Below are positions 42,941-54,049 of a stretch of 64,000 bases of DNA, in pieces. The notes below the pieces were generated by a model. The model was not told the origin of the DNA. It saw only the letters and a program-made list of their open reading frames with translations, and did not search any database. The stretch is taken from assembly GCF_963576675.1 (NCBI RefSeq), contig NC_088916.1, positions 85,763,501 through 85,827,500 of the forward strand, written 5' to 3'. Numbering within the stretch: position 1 is the stretch's first letter; every line of letters begins with the position of its first letter. The position numbers and the translations under genes were made by a program. The DNA comes from Euphorbia lathyris. Its lineage: Eukaryota; Streptophyta; Magnoliopsida; Malpighiales; Euphorbiaceae.

Positions 42941-44712
42941 AAGGGCAATAGCGTGTCAATGGCAGGGCGATTGATGTTAGTAATTCTGTGATAAACAGAA
43001 GCTTTATTCACTCTTTCATGATTTATAAATGGCCTGCTGCCCTGCTCAAGCATATGACCAAGTGTATTCAAAACTTTATATAGACGGGCTCTATTGACAA
43101 ACGGAAATCTATTGTTGTGAATTGGAAGGATTGTTGTCATTCTCTCAGAGACAGCGGCCTTGGAATCAAGGATTTGGGCACCACGAACCTGGCACTGCTT
43201 GGTAAGATGGCCTGAGGAATTATGCAGGATAATTCTGCTTGTTTTGTGCTTTTAAGGTCTAGGTTTATCAGTGCAGCTGGTATCCCTCGAACAGTTACTA
43301 ATTCTGCTGTTTGGGGTTCAACTAGAAGCGTTTTTGGGGTATTGAGAGCACATAGCTTCTGGTGGATAGGGAAGAAGATGAATCCAAATTTTTGGAACGG
43401 GAATTGGATTCGACCAAATTTAGCAAATCAAGTCGGTCTGGATGCTAAGGCTCAAAGCAGGTGCAAGTCGTCTGTCGTGGATTTTCTAACTGACACTGGT
43501 TGGGAGGGACTTCATGACCTTCTGCAAGAGGTTCTGGATAGGGTTCAGGGTATAAAGCGAAGCCAGGAACAGGAGGATGTCTGTATCTGGGAGCCCGCGG
43601 TTCATGGTAAATTCACTGCTAAACTATTTTATGTTTGGTTGAGGCCTGCTCCTCCTCCTCGACCTTGGAGTCGATTTATTTGGCATCCATTCATCCCCCC
43701 TTCGCACTCGCTTGTCTGTTGGCGAGAGGCTCTTGGCTTTTTACCAACTCATGATCGCCCGATTCGCCGTGGTATGGTATTGGTCTCCAAATGCGCTCTT
43801 TATGGGGTTGAATCTGAAACACCAGATCATTTGTTTGTCTCCTACAATTTCTCCAAGCAGATTTGGCAAGGGATCGGGGCTTTGTTTGGCAGGCGAATCT
43901 GCACAGATTCGAGTGTGTGTTTGCTGATTACAGAAGCTTCTAAACAGCGTTTCAGCAATGAGATTGCGGCTCTTTGGGCTTTAGCAGTGGTTAATGGCAT
44001 CTGGATCATTTGGTCAACCCGAAATAAGGCAATCTTCGAGGGAGATACGCCAAATTTGTTCTTCGCTCTTAGGCGCTTGTGGGGTTCCATTCGAGAGGGA
44101 GGCGCTCTTGACCATGGTGGGATGTGGAACTCGGAGGTTGAGCTTCATATACTGCGAGAGATGAATCTGCCTAGGTGTCCTCATAGGGCACCCCATATCC
44201 TTCCGGTTTGGTGGCAGCCTCCGACAGAGGGGTGGGAAAAGGTCAACACGGACGCATCCGTTGTCGGATGCCTAGGGGCGGCTGGCTGCAGCGGGATATT
44301 CCGGACGCAGAACGGTATCTTCGAAGGAGCATTCGCCTATCCACTAGACAACGCATTTGCCAACAGCGCCGAGCTCTCGGCAGCAATATACGCAATTGAT
44401 ATGGCCTATAAAAAAGGATGGCATCCACTATGGGTGGAGAGTGATTCAACTTTCATTGTGCATCTACTTCGGCATCGCGCTAGTGATGTTCCTTGGTCAA
44501 TCAGACAGTCCTGGTTAGTCTGCTTGGATCAATTGGCCTCCATGACAGTGACAGTTTCACACATTTACAGAGAGGGAAATTGTGTTGCGGATCTCCTTGC
44601 AAACTTTGGTCGTCAATCGCAGCAAACTTCGTGGTGGGACAGCATTCCGGACTTTTGCTCTACGGAGTTTTTATGTAATCTGACCAGGAGAACTATCTTC
44701 CGTTTTTCCTAG
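42941..44712 (+). pseudogene. LINE ORF2, zf-RVT and RNase H end
   Basis: After a frame change the reading resumes at about 43222. It includes a zf-RVT region (CWREALGFLPTHDRPIRRGM, then Cys and His residues to SYNFSKQIW) and an RVT_3-type RNase H with the expected acidic residues: Asp in VNTDASV, Glu in ANSAELSAA, Asp in VESDSTFIV and Asp in NCVADLLANFG. A plant-type RNase H at the C-terminus is typical of this LINE group. The frame ends in a normal TAG. Confidence 0.85.
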
Positions 44713-44753
44713 TTTTCTATCCTTTGTAACATTCTTTATTTTTTATTCTTTTT

Positions 44754-44759
44754 AATAAA
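44754..44759 (+). terminator. LINE polyadenylation signal
   Basis: AATAAA lies about 40 bp after the ORF2 stop and before the conserved 'cgggggtgccaacctcgttgggatgt' tail seen in plant LINEs. Confidence 0.5.
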
Positions 44760-44857
44760 TTCGGCTTTGGGTTTTTGAGGGCTAGGGCGGGGGTGCCAAC
44801 CTCGTTGGGATGTCCGTCAGAGTCTCTCTCCCCTCACGCCAGTCTTTAATCAAAAAA

Positions 44858-45231
44858 TTGCATAAAATATACTCTTGGTTTTTAAGAGAAATTGTTTCAA
44901 TATACTCTTGTTTTTCAACAGAATTTGTTGAAGGTAGAAAAAATGGAAGACACTTATCAAAGTAGTCACTGTTCTTAAAAAAAGTCAAATTCTTGCTTGT
45001 TTAAGAACTAAAATTCCGAATTTTAACGGTAATCTATTAGTTTAATTGGTTAAAGATCTAAGGTTATTTGATTAAATTGTTAATAAGTTATTAGATAATA
45101 ACTATATATGTGGTTGTGGTAGAATTAAATTAATTTAAGCTTTGGTTTCCCAGGTCAAACTTGATGAAATAAAGTAAATACTTTCAAACCAATTGCAGCC
45201 TATGAGAATTTCTACACTTTCTTCTCCTCGA
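44858..45231. other. No gene identified
   Basis: A short local duplication of 'aatatactcttg' occurs at 44866 and 44899. Nothing else is supported. Confidence 0.4.
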
Positions 45232-45700
45232 GTAATATCATGGAGATAAATGAGATATTTCTATGGGTTCAACAGAAAGTGCATCATCATCTATGTCCTC
45301 GTCATCATAGTCATCATGGTAATCATCAGAAGGAGTGCTAGAATCATCCCAAGAAAATTTTGCAGCAGAGCAGCTGGTATTGTTACATTCGATTGATCTA
45401 CCTGCACCCATATGGTTGTGTTAGGGATGTTTGGCCAGCAGCCCCATTTGATAAATTAATGGGTTGGAGTACAACAGGAACCAAATTGCCTCTCTAGATC
45501 CCAAGAGAACTTTCAGTTACCACTAAAGGCACGTGTTTGCCTTTAGTTGGTACTAGATTAGTAGCTCGAGCTGCATGTACAGTTCCATTTCTGTCTCTGG
45601 ACTCAGAATTATTGCCATGAACCAGAGCATAATTTACCTTTGAAGACTCTAGACTTTTGGGCACCATTACCTTCTTCATTTTTTCAGTTTCTTTAAAATG
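45232..45700 (-). pseudogene. Unrecognised plant gene fragment with acidic tail
   Basis: The minus-strand reading from about 45697 to 45404 encodes KKVMVPKSLESSKVNYALV, then SRDRNGTVHAARATNLVPTK and HVPLVVTESSLGI. It reaches a TAG at about 45496-45494 and continues RGNLVPVVLQPIN. A one-register shift then leads into an acidic segment (DDSSTPSDDYHDDYDDEDID) ending EPIEISHLSP at a TGA near 45238. The consistent composition and a clean end suggest real protein-coding ancestry. I do not recognise the family. The nonsense codon and frame change mark it as a pseudogene or captured fragment. Confidence 0.45.
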
Positions 45701-46930
45701 GCTAGGGATTAATGAATCTTGGGCATTTTGGAGTACGACACATTTATAGAATTAGTATTTACAAGCAAGAAATGTTCACAAACCATTTCCAATAGTTTTA
45801 TTAAAGAGAAAACACAAATTTTGTATTATAGATTTTGACTTTGAAAAGAAGGGTTTCTTGAAAAATTGCAATTCAGAGAAATCTTCACCTCTTTATTGGA
45901 AGATGAAGCCATATCAAATTCTTTTGAAGTATAAATTCCTTATATTTGAAGCAGTCTGTTTTGTCATCAGAATTGTTTCCATTTGAAGAATTTTGTTAAG
46001 GTGAAGAACCTATATACACCATATCAAAATTAGATTTGGAGGAAGAATACATAACTTCAATATGTAAGAATCAGAATTTCAGATTAAGATAATAAGTCAG
46101 AACACTAGTAGAAGGCTTATTTTGTTTTTTCATTGTCTTTGTTCATGGCTTTAAGCAACTTATTTACTTCTAGTATTTCTAAACTAACTTCCAAACATCC
46201 TAAAGCACTTTAAAATAATTCCTAAAATCTATCTCAACTGATTGCTCCATTTGTTAGTCTCTTAATGTAAACAAGTCAGTAGAAAAGGAAAAGCTAGATT
46301 GACTATTTATCCATGCACATTGTAATAAAATATTTAGGTAATGTTGTAATTTCAGAAAAAGTAACATGAGTAATTTCATAATACATATTATTTTAGAGCC
46401 CTACGATGCTAGTCTTTATATTCTAATTTTTTTATAAATTAGGATTTATGTAATTTTTGTCTGAACCAAGATAAACAAAATAAAGATGTAACTTTTGAGA
46501 AAACATTTAGCAACTATATTATTGTTAAAGTCAAATGCAAAAGATGTGGCTTGGCCATTTCAAAAATTGCAGTCTCAATATTTAAAAACTTGGAGACGTT
46601 GATTTGTGGCTATATATTTATTTCAGAAGGGAGCCATTTGGGGAACGATACCCCTATAAGTCTGTTATTTTTTTTTACTTTACTCTTATTGTTAAGAGAT
46701 ATATTGTGAAATAAATTAAATTTTCGGGCCTCTCATTATCCTAATGCTATTGAAAAGCCGTGACTGAAAAAAAAAACCTGGATAATATGTGCTATTTTTT
46801 GCAATTTTGAATGATTTTAGTTTATTAAATTATTATTTATATATGTGATTAATATTAATTTAGACAGAGTTTAATAATTATTTATAAACATAATTTTTAA
46901 CATTGAAATCTTACTGTAAAAATTGATGAA
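45701..46930. other. No gene identified
   Basis: AT-rich sequence without supported features. Confidence 0.4.
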
Positions 46931-46934
46931 AGAG

Positions 46935-47189
46935 GAAATGATAGGTCATACTTGTAAAGTTCATATCTCAATGTAATTTTATGAACTCAATGTAATTTTC
47001 ATTAGAGAAGCATCAAGCCTTTAAAGGAGAATACATATGATTAGTTATAACATACTAATTTAAATTTCAAATAAATCTAGACTATTTCAAATACAGAATA
47101 CACATGATATTTAGTTAATTATTTATTTACTAAAATCTCCACAAATTTGGTGCGCTAAGGCTTGACTTGGTAAACCCTTATCAGTCCCC
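46935..47189 (-). repeat. Decayed copia LTR (approximate limits)
   Basis: On the minus strand a purine-rich GAGGGGGAC (47193-47201) is followed by TGATAAGGGTTTACC, a plausible 3' LTR start, and then a transcript-leader-like 'aaaggcttgatg...attacattgag' segment. The far end is uncertain. Confidence 0.5.
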
Positions 47190-47404
47190 CTCAAGTCTTT
47201 GGTAGTGGCTTAGTGAAAATGACGAGTTCTTATATTAAACACCGGGTCTTTCATGTCACTCGGAGGACCCAAATTCACATTTGGACACATGTATTGTGAT
47301 CCCAAATAATAATTAAAATAGTGGGGTCTCTTCCATTTGACATAGAGAACCCAGGGCTTCTAATAATTTGCCGAAAATGACAACTATATGATCGATAGTG
47401 GAAA

Positions 47405-47640
47405 TTTAAGAAACTTTTAATTCTGTGTGTGCAACCTTATCGGAAACAAAGTCCAAATCAATTTAGAGGTGTTTTGATCAATGATGAAAAATTGGGTTGG
47501 CGATAAGATAAATTGCTCCCAAGTTATCACACCACAAAACTAGTGATTGAGATGATTGAAAGCCAATTTGTGGAAGTAATGATTGAAGCCACAAAATTTT
47601 AGAAGCTGGGGTTGCTAAAATATCAACAATTAAGTCTTTC
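47405..47640 (-). pseudogene. Copia RNase H fragment
   Basis: The minus-strand reading contains ASKILWLQSLLPQIG, VLWCDNLGAIYLIANPIF and SKHL.IDLDFVSDKVA (the dot is an in-frame stop). This is the end of a Ty1/copia RNase H domain (family pattern EI.WL..LL.ELG, L.CDN..A..L..NP..H.R.KHI.ID.HF.R). Two stops interrupt it. Together with the purine tract and LTR at lower coordinates it is the 3' end of a degraded minus-strand copia element. Confidence 0.75.
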
Positions 47641-47903
47641 AACTAGGAGTAATCTGGATTTTTTTTTGTCAAAATGACTAAAATGTTTATTTTGTTACTA
47701 ATACATTTATAAACAACCTGGAAAAATACAGTAAGCTATTTCAATTTTTCGATAACCATGTTTAGAAGTTCTAATGTGGAAGTTAAATACTCAGTCAAGT
47801 TAAATGGTTAAGTTGATAAGTAAATTTAATTTTGGACTCAATTGATCATATTAGCCAACTTAAAACTAAAGTGATCCTTAATTCCCAAGAGAAATCTAAA
47901 TTC

Positions 47904-48402
47904 TAACTTATATGGGTAAATTGCACCCATGGCCACTGAACTTTACCCATTTTCACATTATAGCTATTGAACTTCATTTCTTCCCGGTATGGCCATTGGA
48001 CTTTACACTTTTTAACACCGGTGGCCACTTAACGTTTCAAAACGACTCATGACGGCTAAAAATAAAAAATCCAAAGCGTTAATAATATTCTAAGGAACTT
48101 TAATTCTTGAAAATTTTCGTTTTGAGGTCATTTGGGTGTTGTTTGGTTAGGAGAGAGAAAGTAAATTTTTAGAGAGAGAAAGCTCCAAAAAATGTGATTT
48201 TTGAAAATAAGAAATGTGGTTTCATGGTAAATGTCGTTCTGAACAACTTTAATTCTTGAATATTTTCATTTTGAGGTCGTTAACGATCATTTAAAGAGTG
48301 TAAAGTTCAGTGGTCATACAAGAAAGAAATGAAGTTCAGTGGCCATAATGTGAAAATGGGTAAAGTTCAATGGCCATGGGTGTAATTTACCCTAACTTAT
48401 AT
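47904..48402. mobile_element. Mutator-like MITE with 10-bp target duplication
   Basis: The element at 47914-48392 (479 bp) starts GGGTAAATTGCACCCATGG and ends CCATGGGTGTAATTTACCC. Its terminal inverted repeats extend at least 70 bp and, more weakly, to about 110 bp. It is flanked by perfect direct repeats TAACTTATAT (47904-47913 and 48393-48402). Long terminal repeats with a 9-11 bp duplication point to the Mutator superfamily. There is no transposase, so it depended on another element. The exact duplication suggests a relatively recent insertion. Confidence 0.85.
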
Positions 48403-49984
48403 CTCATTTCTCTCACTTAATTATCATTTGATTTTTTTCATTAAAAAAAGAATTTTTTTTTCATAATAATTCTTCCCAAATGAAAATAAAAATGCTTAAA
48501 ATAATAATTTTTAAGAGATTTATTATAAAAATAATAGGAGAAAAATACTATCCATAAGCTAGGCTATAATTTAGTATTTCATTACCTAATCTGTCAAATT
48601 ACTCTTGAGTTAAAACATTGAATTGGAATTAGAAATCAGTCCTTAATTTCCTTGATTAACTCTTATTTTCCATATAGTGGTTTGGGTATAATTTGATAAA
48701 GGCTCCTTTCCTTCTTTATTCCCAACAGTAAGATTAAATAAATAAGTAAATAATAATTTTCTAATATAGAAAAATAAAAGAATCTCTATAAATTAACCTT
48801 ACCTATTCTGTTTAGCTTCACATTCTTGTGAGTTAAGCTTTAGGTGAAAAACTCTCTTTCTCTTTGGCTTTTTCTCTCCTTTAAAAAAAAAGATGTGCCA
48901 AATTCTAGCTACAATTGTGGTGGGATTCGTTGTGAATCACTCCCTTACAAACAAAGGTCTGACAAAAAAAATTTAGTAAAATAACTAAAAAATCTGAGAA
49001 ACTTGAAGAAAAACTCACATCATTTGAATTCGAACAATGATGTCAAGGTAATAAAATCCAAATTTGATATTGAACACATCTGTGTAGCATATATAAATTT
49101 TTAACAGCATGGTGTATTTGGAAATATTGTAATATATGGCGTGGTCCCATATTTAATAATATGGCGTAATACCATGATTAAAAATATATTTCAACAACAG
49201 TCTTCCATGTGTCATTGGGTTACGAATTTCATAAGGCATATCCCATTTTAGTGAGAATATTCATTGTAATTAAGTTAATTGAGGGGTTAAATGCACCCAT
49301 GGTTACTAAACATTAGGTGTTGTTTTCACTTAAGTGAAGTTTTGTATTAACAAAGTCACTGTTATATGCCATTTTCCTATATTTAGACTCACACACGATA
49401 CATAACAATCATTTTTTTTCGTGTCTGATAGTTTGTTAAAATTCTATAATTAGAAAAGTTAAGTGTAAAAAACCTCAGATTAAGTGACTTTACATTGATA
49501 TGTGTTTGTTATATCATAAAAGCTTGATTTATCAAAAATTTCCATCATTTTGAGATGACTTATTAAATTGTTATTGTTATGAGTAAAAAAGATCAAAATT
49601 TTATAAAGTTTCCTGGGTGGAGCCAAAAGTATCCAAAAATATAATGTGCACGTCTATCAAAATTAAGTTTTCCCAAACAGAAACAAGAGAGCTAAAGCAA
49701 AGTTTGTACTATGACATTTAGAAACAAAATTTTAATTAGTAAGATAATATTTCCTAGTGTTAATTTTTTTAAAATTTTTGTAGGGTTAGCATTCTTTTTT
49801 TAGTTAGTTTACTCATACTATTTTATCTCTCTTTTTTGTCATGCTAGTACAACTGGTGCTTGAGTACTTGATTACTCATTATGAAGCTTGTGCATTTTAT
49901 GTTTTAAGGAGCAAAGAGATGGAGGAACATGGAAAGATTGGGCATGTCAAGTCATGGTATTGAAGGTGCCTAGAAGTCCAGGGT
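48403..49984. other. No gene; possible degraded MITE at 49278
   Basis: AT-rich. 'ggggttaaatgcacccatgg' at about 49283 resembles the terminus of the Mutator-like MITE at 47914, but its partner terminus is not clear. No coding region is supported. Confidence 0.4.
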
Positions 49985-50046
49985 ATGATTAGAGTTAAAA
50001 ATCCAATAAAGGAAGGATATTCATTGAGCCTAATCGGAAAAATGGA

Positions 50047-50574
50047 GGCTGTTGAGATTGACTATGGTCATATAAGAATGAAAATCAACATCAAATTTGT
50101 ATTAGCATATGAGGTATTAGATGAAAGTTTTATAACCAACATTGATAAGCATACCAGAATCAATATCTTAGAAAAAAAATGGTCAATAGTCCATGGTAAA
50201 GTAGAATTTTGATCAGTTTTAAGAGAAAGATCAATAAATAATTATCGAATTTTAAATCATTTCATTCTGTACAGATCAAATTTAGCAAGGAAAAACTTTA
50301 ACAACTTCTATACTTTCCTTTGATACTCGAAAAGAACATTTGATCTGTACAAAATGAAATGATTTAAAAACCGAATAATTATTTATTGATCTTTTCTTTC
50401 TCCTAAAAATGATCAAAATTCTACTTTACCCTTACTATTGACCATACTTTCTAAGATATTGATTCTGATATGCTTATCAATGTTGGTCATAAAACTTTCA
50501 TCTAACACCTCATATGCTAATGTAACTTAATGTTGATTTCCATTCTTCTATGATCATCGTCAATCTTAACAGCC
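50047..50574. repeat. Long inverted repeat (about 235-bp arms, 56-bp loop)
   Basis: The left arm 50047-50281 is matched in reverse complement by 50338-50574. Pairings visible by eye include GGCTGTTGAGATTGAC with GTCAATCTTAACAGCC at the base and 'catttca...gtacagatcaaat' with 'atttgatctgtac...tgaaatg' next to the loop. Mismatches and small gaps are scattered through the stem. The left arm overlaps a 75-codon plus-strand frame (49985-50212, IGKMEAVEIDYGHIRM) of unknown family. No target duplication or transposon terminus is obvious. A transcript would form a long hairpin. Confidence 0.88.
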
Positions 50575-51005
50575 CACAAAATAGTCCGTACAGGATGCGG
50601 TAGGAGAATTAGATTACAAGTTCTGAGAACAATTTGATAAATTTTGATGATTAATGGTAGTTTTCAAATTTTTTAGTCTTTTTGAGGTTCCGTTTTTTGC
50701 TTTTTCTAAGCCTATTTTGGGTAGTAAGGGCCATCCAGCAAGAATCACTGTTGCCCAATGACATTGCCATTTTTTGCTAAATTCATTCATTTCGGCCTCC
50801 GATTACACCTTTGAGAAAGCTTCTTTTTTCATTTTTTCAGTTTTTTACTTTAATTTTCCTTAGTATTATTTGAGCAATACAAGTAAAGAAACTCTTAATC
50901 TGTAAATTGGACAAGAGGTTCTCTGTTGCAGAAAATTCAGATAAATAAAATGAAGAAAGCACTTATTGTTGTCACTCTGAATCTAATTAACCTTACATAA
51001 CATTA
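50575..51005. other. No gene identified
   Basis: AT-rich sequence leading into duplication block B. Confidence 0.4.
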
Positions 51006-51088
51006 GGGTTCAATTGCTTACTTGTATAGCTAAGCTTCAATACACATAAATGTATTAAACACAAAAATATTCATTTAGACCATATAAA
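51006..51088. repeat. Segmental duplication block B, left piece
   Basis: The 83-bp piece matches 29596-29676 and ends exactly where the CACTA element begins. The block resumes at 56016. Confidence 0.85.
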
Positions 51089-52404
51089 CACTACAAAAAA
51101 AAAGGTATTTACCGACGAAATTTTTCTACTGTACGGTTTTAACCGTCGCTACAAATAGTACCGACGGGTTTTGCAACCGTCGGAAAAGTGTTGTTATTGC
51201 AGCTGTTGGGGCGCTTTTCTACACGCGGTTTAAACCACCTCTAGCATCCATTTTCATTTAAAAAAATACCGACTGAAATTCAGTCGGTAATCCGTCGTAA
51301 AATTTTAGTAACCAAATATAAATTTACATACGAAATTTCTGTCGAAATTCATATCAATTATTTTGGGATTGCAGCCTCAATCTGAGGAAGCAAACACGTT
51401 ATTACAATTTACATCATGTCAATAACAAATGATCAGTTGCAACAGTATGCTTGGTGGATCCATCATCGAGAACCCACTCCTCCAATGTCTTGGTGCGAGA
51501 TACTAGTCTATCGGAGTGGAAATTTGTCGCCGAGCCACCCGAAGAAGAGCTGGCCAGCCAAAGTTCTACAGAGTGCAACAGCATTGACAGATATTCTCAA
51601 AATTATAACTAAAATTAACAAAATCTGGAAACATAACCAAAAGTAGTTCAATAACATAGAAATCCACCTAAATTTATTTGTTGACTACGAGTAAGTTTCC
51701 ACTGAGCTCCTTGAACAACAGCATTAGCATCGTCATTTCCATAAAGACTCAGAAAAATAGTTTCAGCATTTCAGCCTACAAAATCTCATAAAAAATAGGC
51801 TTAATAAATAAAGACTCAGAAAGTAGGAGAATTAGACTAAGTTTCATATAAGAATGTCAGTTTAAATCGTAACAATCAACAAATCAACTCACCATGAGTA
51901 CTCCAAGATGGTCATTTCCATAACTTTCTACATTGACATTTGCTTCCTCCTCACCTGGCTAGTAAGTTGATCAGCCATGAAAAAGTCGACCATTAGAACC
52001 TTATAAAATGAAGAGTAGACTATGTTGCGAAGAACACGAAGGAAGCAGTAACTAGTAGGTCGATAAAAGAAGTCAAAAGGGCAAATGAGCAAGGCCAAGA
52101 AGTGATTGAAAATGTATGATTAATTAAGCACAAGTTTAAGTGATGAAATTGAAAATGAGGATAAATTAAGGAAGAATATATACTTACAAGGAGGAGGATT
52201 CCAGGAATGGCATCAATATGGTTCAAGGCCTGCAGCAATTCCATATTGTAATTAGTCGAAAACTCGAAATGTGCATACTTTTTAATGTTGAAATGACATA
52301 AATTGGGTGAAAAATCACAATGGAAATGTAGTAGATGGTCTTATTCTTCAAGATTAAATCATCTCTGAGCCACAAGTCTAAAACCACTACTTTATTTTAA
52401 CTAC

Positions 52405-52592
52405 CTGCTTAAAAATAGTGCTTGTCCCAGATCCAATGTATCCAACTAATAGAATCTTTAGAAGTGTTCTCTGTGCTCAAGATAGTCAGGGACAATTCTA
52501 CTTGTCATACTGCTAAATTGTTCTCCAGAAACATTTGATGATTTAGAAGGAACAGGTAGTGATAAGAAAGTGCAAACCAGCTTCATTCCCAC
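52405..52592 (-). pseudogene. XLG-like G-protein exon with P-loop (captured)
   Basis: The minus-strand exon begins after TTTTCAG near 52593 and ends at a donor (CAG|GTAG at 52405). It reads VGMKLVCTFLSLPVP, then SRIVPDYLEHRE, and, one register later, KILLVGYIGSGTSTIFKQ. The last segment is the P-loop of plant extra-large G-alpha proteins, where the pattern PDYLEQ..VQKLLL.G..GSGTSTIFKQ is characteristic. A one-base shift between PDYLEH and the P-loop breaks the frame. Splice sites retained in the fragment indicate capture from genomic DNA, not mRNA. Confidence 0.65.
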
Positions 52593-52674
52593 CTGAAAAG
52601 CAACCCAACGATCAATGAATGCCAAAATACGGATGACATTATTTCAGTGTTGTACATTCACATATGACACATAC

Positions 52675-52779
52675 CTTGCCTCAAATGTAACCTTTAGTGT
52701 TCTTCTGCCCCTCTTCTTGATATGATCCACCCTCATTCACACAAAAGTGTGGGTTCCCAGCACATTGAACTCCTGCTAG
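52675..52779 (-). pseudogene. XLG-like upstream exon (captured)
   Basis: The minus-strand exon is bounded by an acceptor (TTGCAG) at 52780 and a donor (CAAG|GTATG) at 52675. It reads LAGVQCAGNPHFCVNEGG followed by SYQEEGQ and a stop near the end. It lies upstream of the P-loop exon in the right order and orientation for one XLG gene. The assignment is weaker than for the P-loop exon and rests mainly on position. Confidence 0.4.
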
Positions 52780-53422
52780 CTGCAATGTTGAATAGAAAAA
52801 CAGACATAAGTTTGTGAAGTGTCACAACGCCTGGATACCCTAGAATGCTTAATAAAGCTTATACTCATTTGAGAGACTAACACCTAGAATGCTTCTAAAA
52901 ACATGATTAGAATGACAAATAATTCAAAATATTTTTCTCTCTTTCATTTCAGGTCTGAAGTATGACAGTCATAAGCCAATCTAATTGGAAATAAGAGCAG
53001 CAAGTTCAACTCTGCTAGTAGCATGTATAATATCAAAGTGAGACTTTACCATGGTATCATTCCACATAATATGTATATTTTCTGTAAAACAACAAGCTAA
53101 ACAGGTTGAATGATGAGGTAACATGTTCATAATCAGTGAAGATGTTCACTATCAATAACAACAATGAAAGATATAATAAACTGAAGCGAAAAGCAGAGTG
53201 AGGGCAAACAGCATACCAAGTGTAGCCATAACAGGGTATTTGTAAATATTTATGTTTTTCATAGAAACATGAGTGAACCAAAGTATACCACCAGCCATTA
53301 GATCAAGTAAAGAATCTAAAGTCAATGCAACAATAGCTATTGGCCAGAAAAATATATGGTTACCTTCAAGTTATCTCTATGAAAGGCATGATTGGCCAGT
53401 TTTCTTTGGGAGTTCCATTTAC

Positions 53423-53573
53423 CTAACTAGTCCATCTCCAAACATCCTTTTAACATAAGATTCAAATTCAGGTTTAGGGTTTAATTCTTGGTCGTACAGA
53501 ATCTGTTTAGCCAGATGAGTATCAATAGCTATCAGTTGAGGTTTTGGACCTAGCCACTGCACAAAGTTCTTTC
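53423..53573 (-). pseudogene. Cytochrome P450 exon, CYP72-clan-like (captured)
   Basis: The minus-strand exon is bounded by GATGCAG at 53574 and TTAG|GTAAAT at 53423. It reads KNFVQWLGPKPQLIAIDTHL, then KPEFESYVKRMFGDGLV. This matches the N-terminal third of CYP72-clan (CYP749-like) P450s, with the pattern GKN...W.G..P.L.I..PEL.KE.L and F...(KK).LG.GL. The heme-binding part is not present in the element. The exon follows, in order, the P450 exon at 53819-53648. Confidence 0.65.
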
Positions 53574-53647
53574 CTGCATCCAATAAGCCCCAATTAAGAC
53601 CAAAGATTATAACTTAATTGCCTTAATTAACAGCAAAAAGAAGTTAC

Positions 53648-53819
53648 CATATTGCTTGGTCCATAGTAGAAATGAGGCTGAACTTCATAAAATACTTGAT
53701 GATCTGATAATTCCATGGAAGTGGCCATAGCTCCTTTCCAATTTTAACAATATCCTTGGGGTTTGCATGGAAGAAATTGTAAGAAGGTCCTTTTATGCCA
53801 CCTGCTCTTAGTTCTCTCT
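53648..53819 (-). pseudogene. Cytochrome P450 upstream exon (captured)
   Basis: The minus-strand exon lies between GATTACAG and ATG|GTAAC. It reads RELRAGGIKGPSYNFFHANP, the P450 'Q...GI.GP.Y.FL.GN' region just after the membrane anchor. A frame change follows, into VQPHFYYG (family pattern ..P.VQPH......YG) at the exon end. The frame change means the captured copy is broken. A possible first exon with ATG at about 54477 reading MDFTTHSIHVCRR does not match P450s. Confidence 0.6.
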
Positions 53820-54049
53820 GTAATCATAATAATTAGAATTCTTGTGTTACAAATGGCAAATTCTAAAATTGCAAAATATAAGAAACGTTAGTTCTACTAT
53901 ATAAACTATACCATTACCTTTTGATTAACCTTCAGAATAAACCTTGCATTGAATAGGGTCTAGCCCCAGTTGGGCTTCTCATAGACGCTCGGTATCCCCA
54001 CACTTGCTTTCGAAAAGCCAACGCCCAATGTCCTGCATGCAGCTACTGA

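Larger units (their letters stand above)
39143..44857 (+). mobile_element. L1-type LINE with RNase H, decayed full-length copy
   Basis: It carries ORF1 with DUF4283 and a zinc-knuckle-like region, ORF2 with AP-type endonuclease, reverse transcriptase, zf-RVT and a C-terminal RNase H, then an AATAAA and an A-rich end near 44850. This is the usual architecture of plant L1-clade elements with an acquired RNase H. Several nonsense codons and frameshifts interrupt both ORFs. The 5' boundary is uncertain. A diverged repeat of 'aatatact...tggttttt' flanks both sides (39122 and 44866) and might be an old target duplication, although a similar motif occurs again at 44899, which weakens that reading. 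Confidence 0.88.

Noticed and set aside
44866..44920. Clear LINE target-site duplication
   Set aside because: A similar motif flanks both ends, but the copies are diverged and the motif occurs a third time at 44899, so the boundary is not secure.
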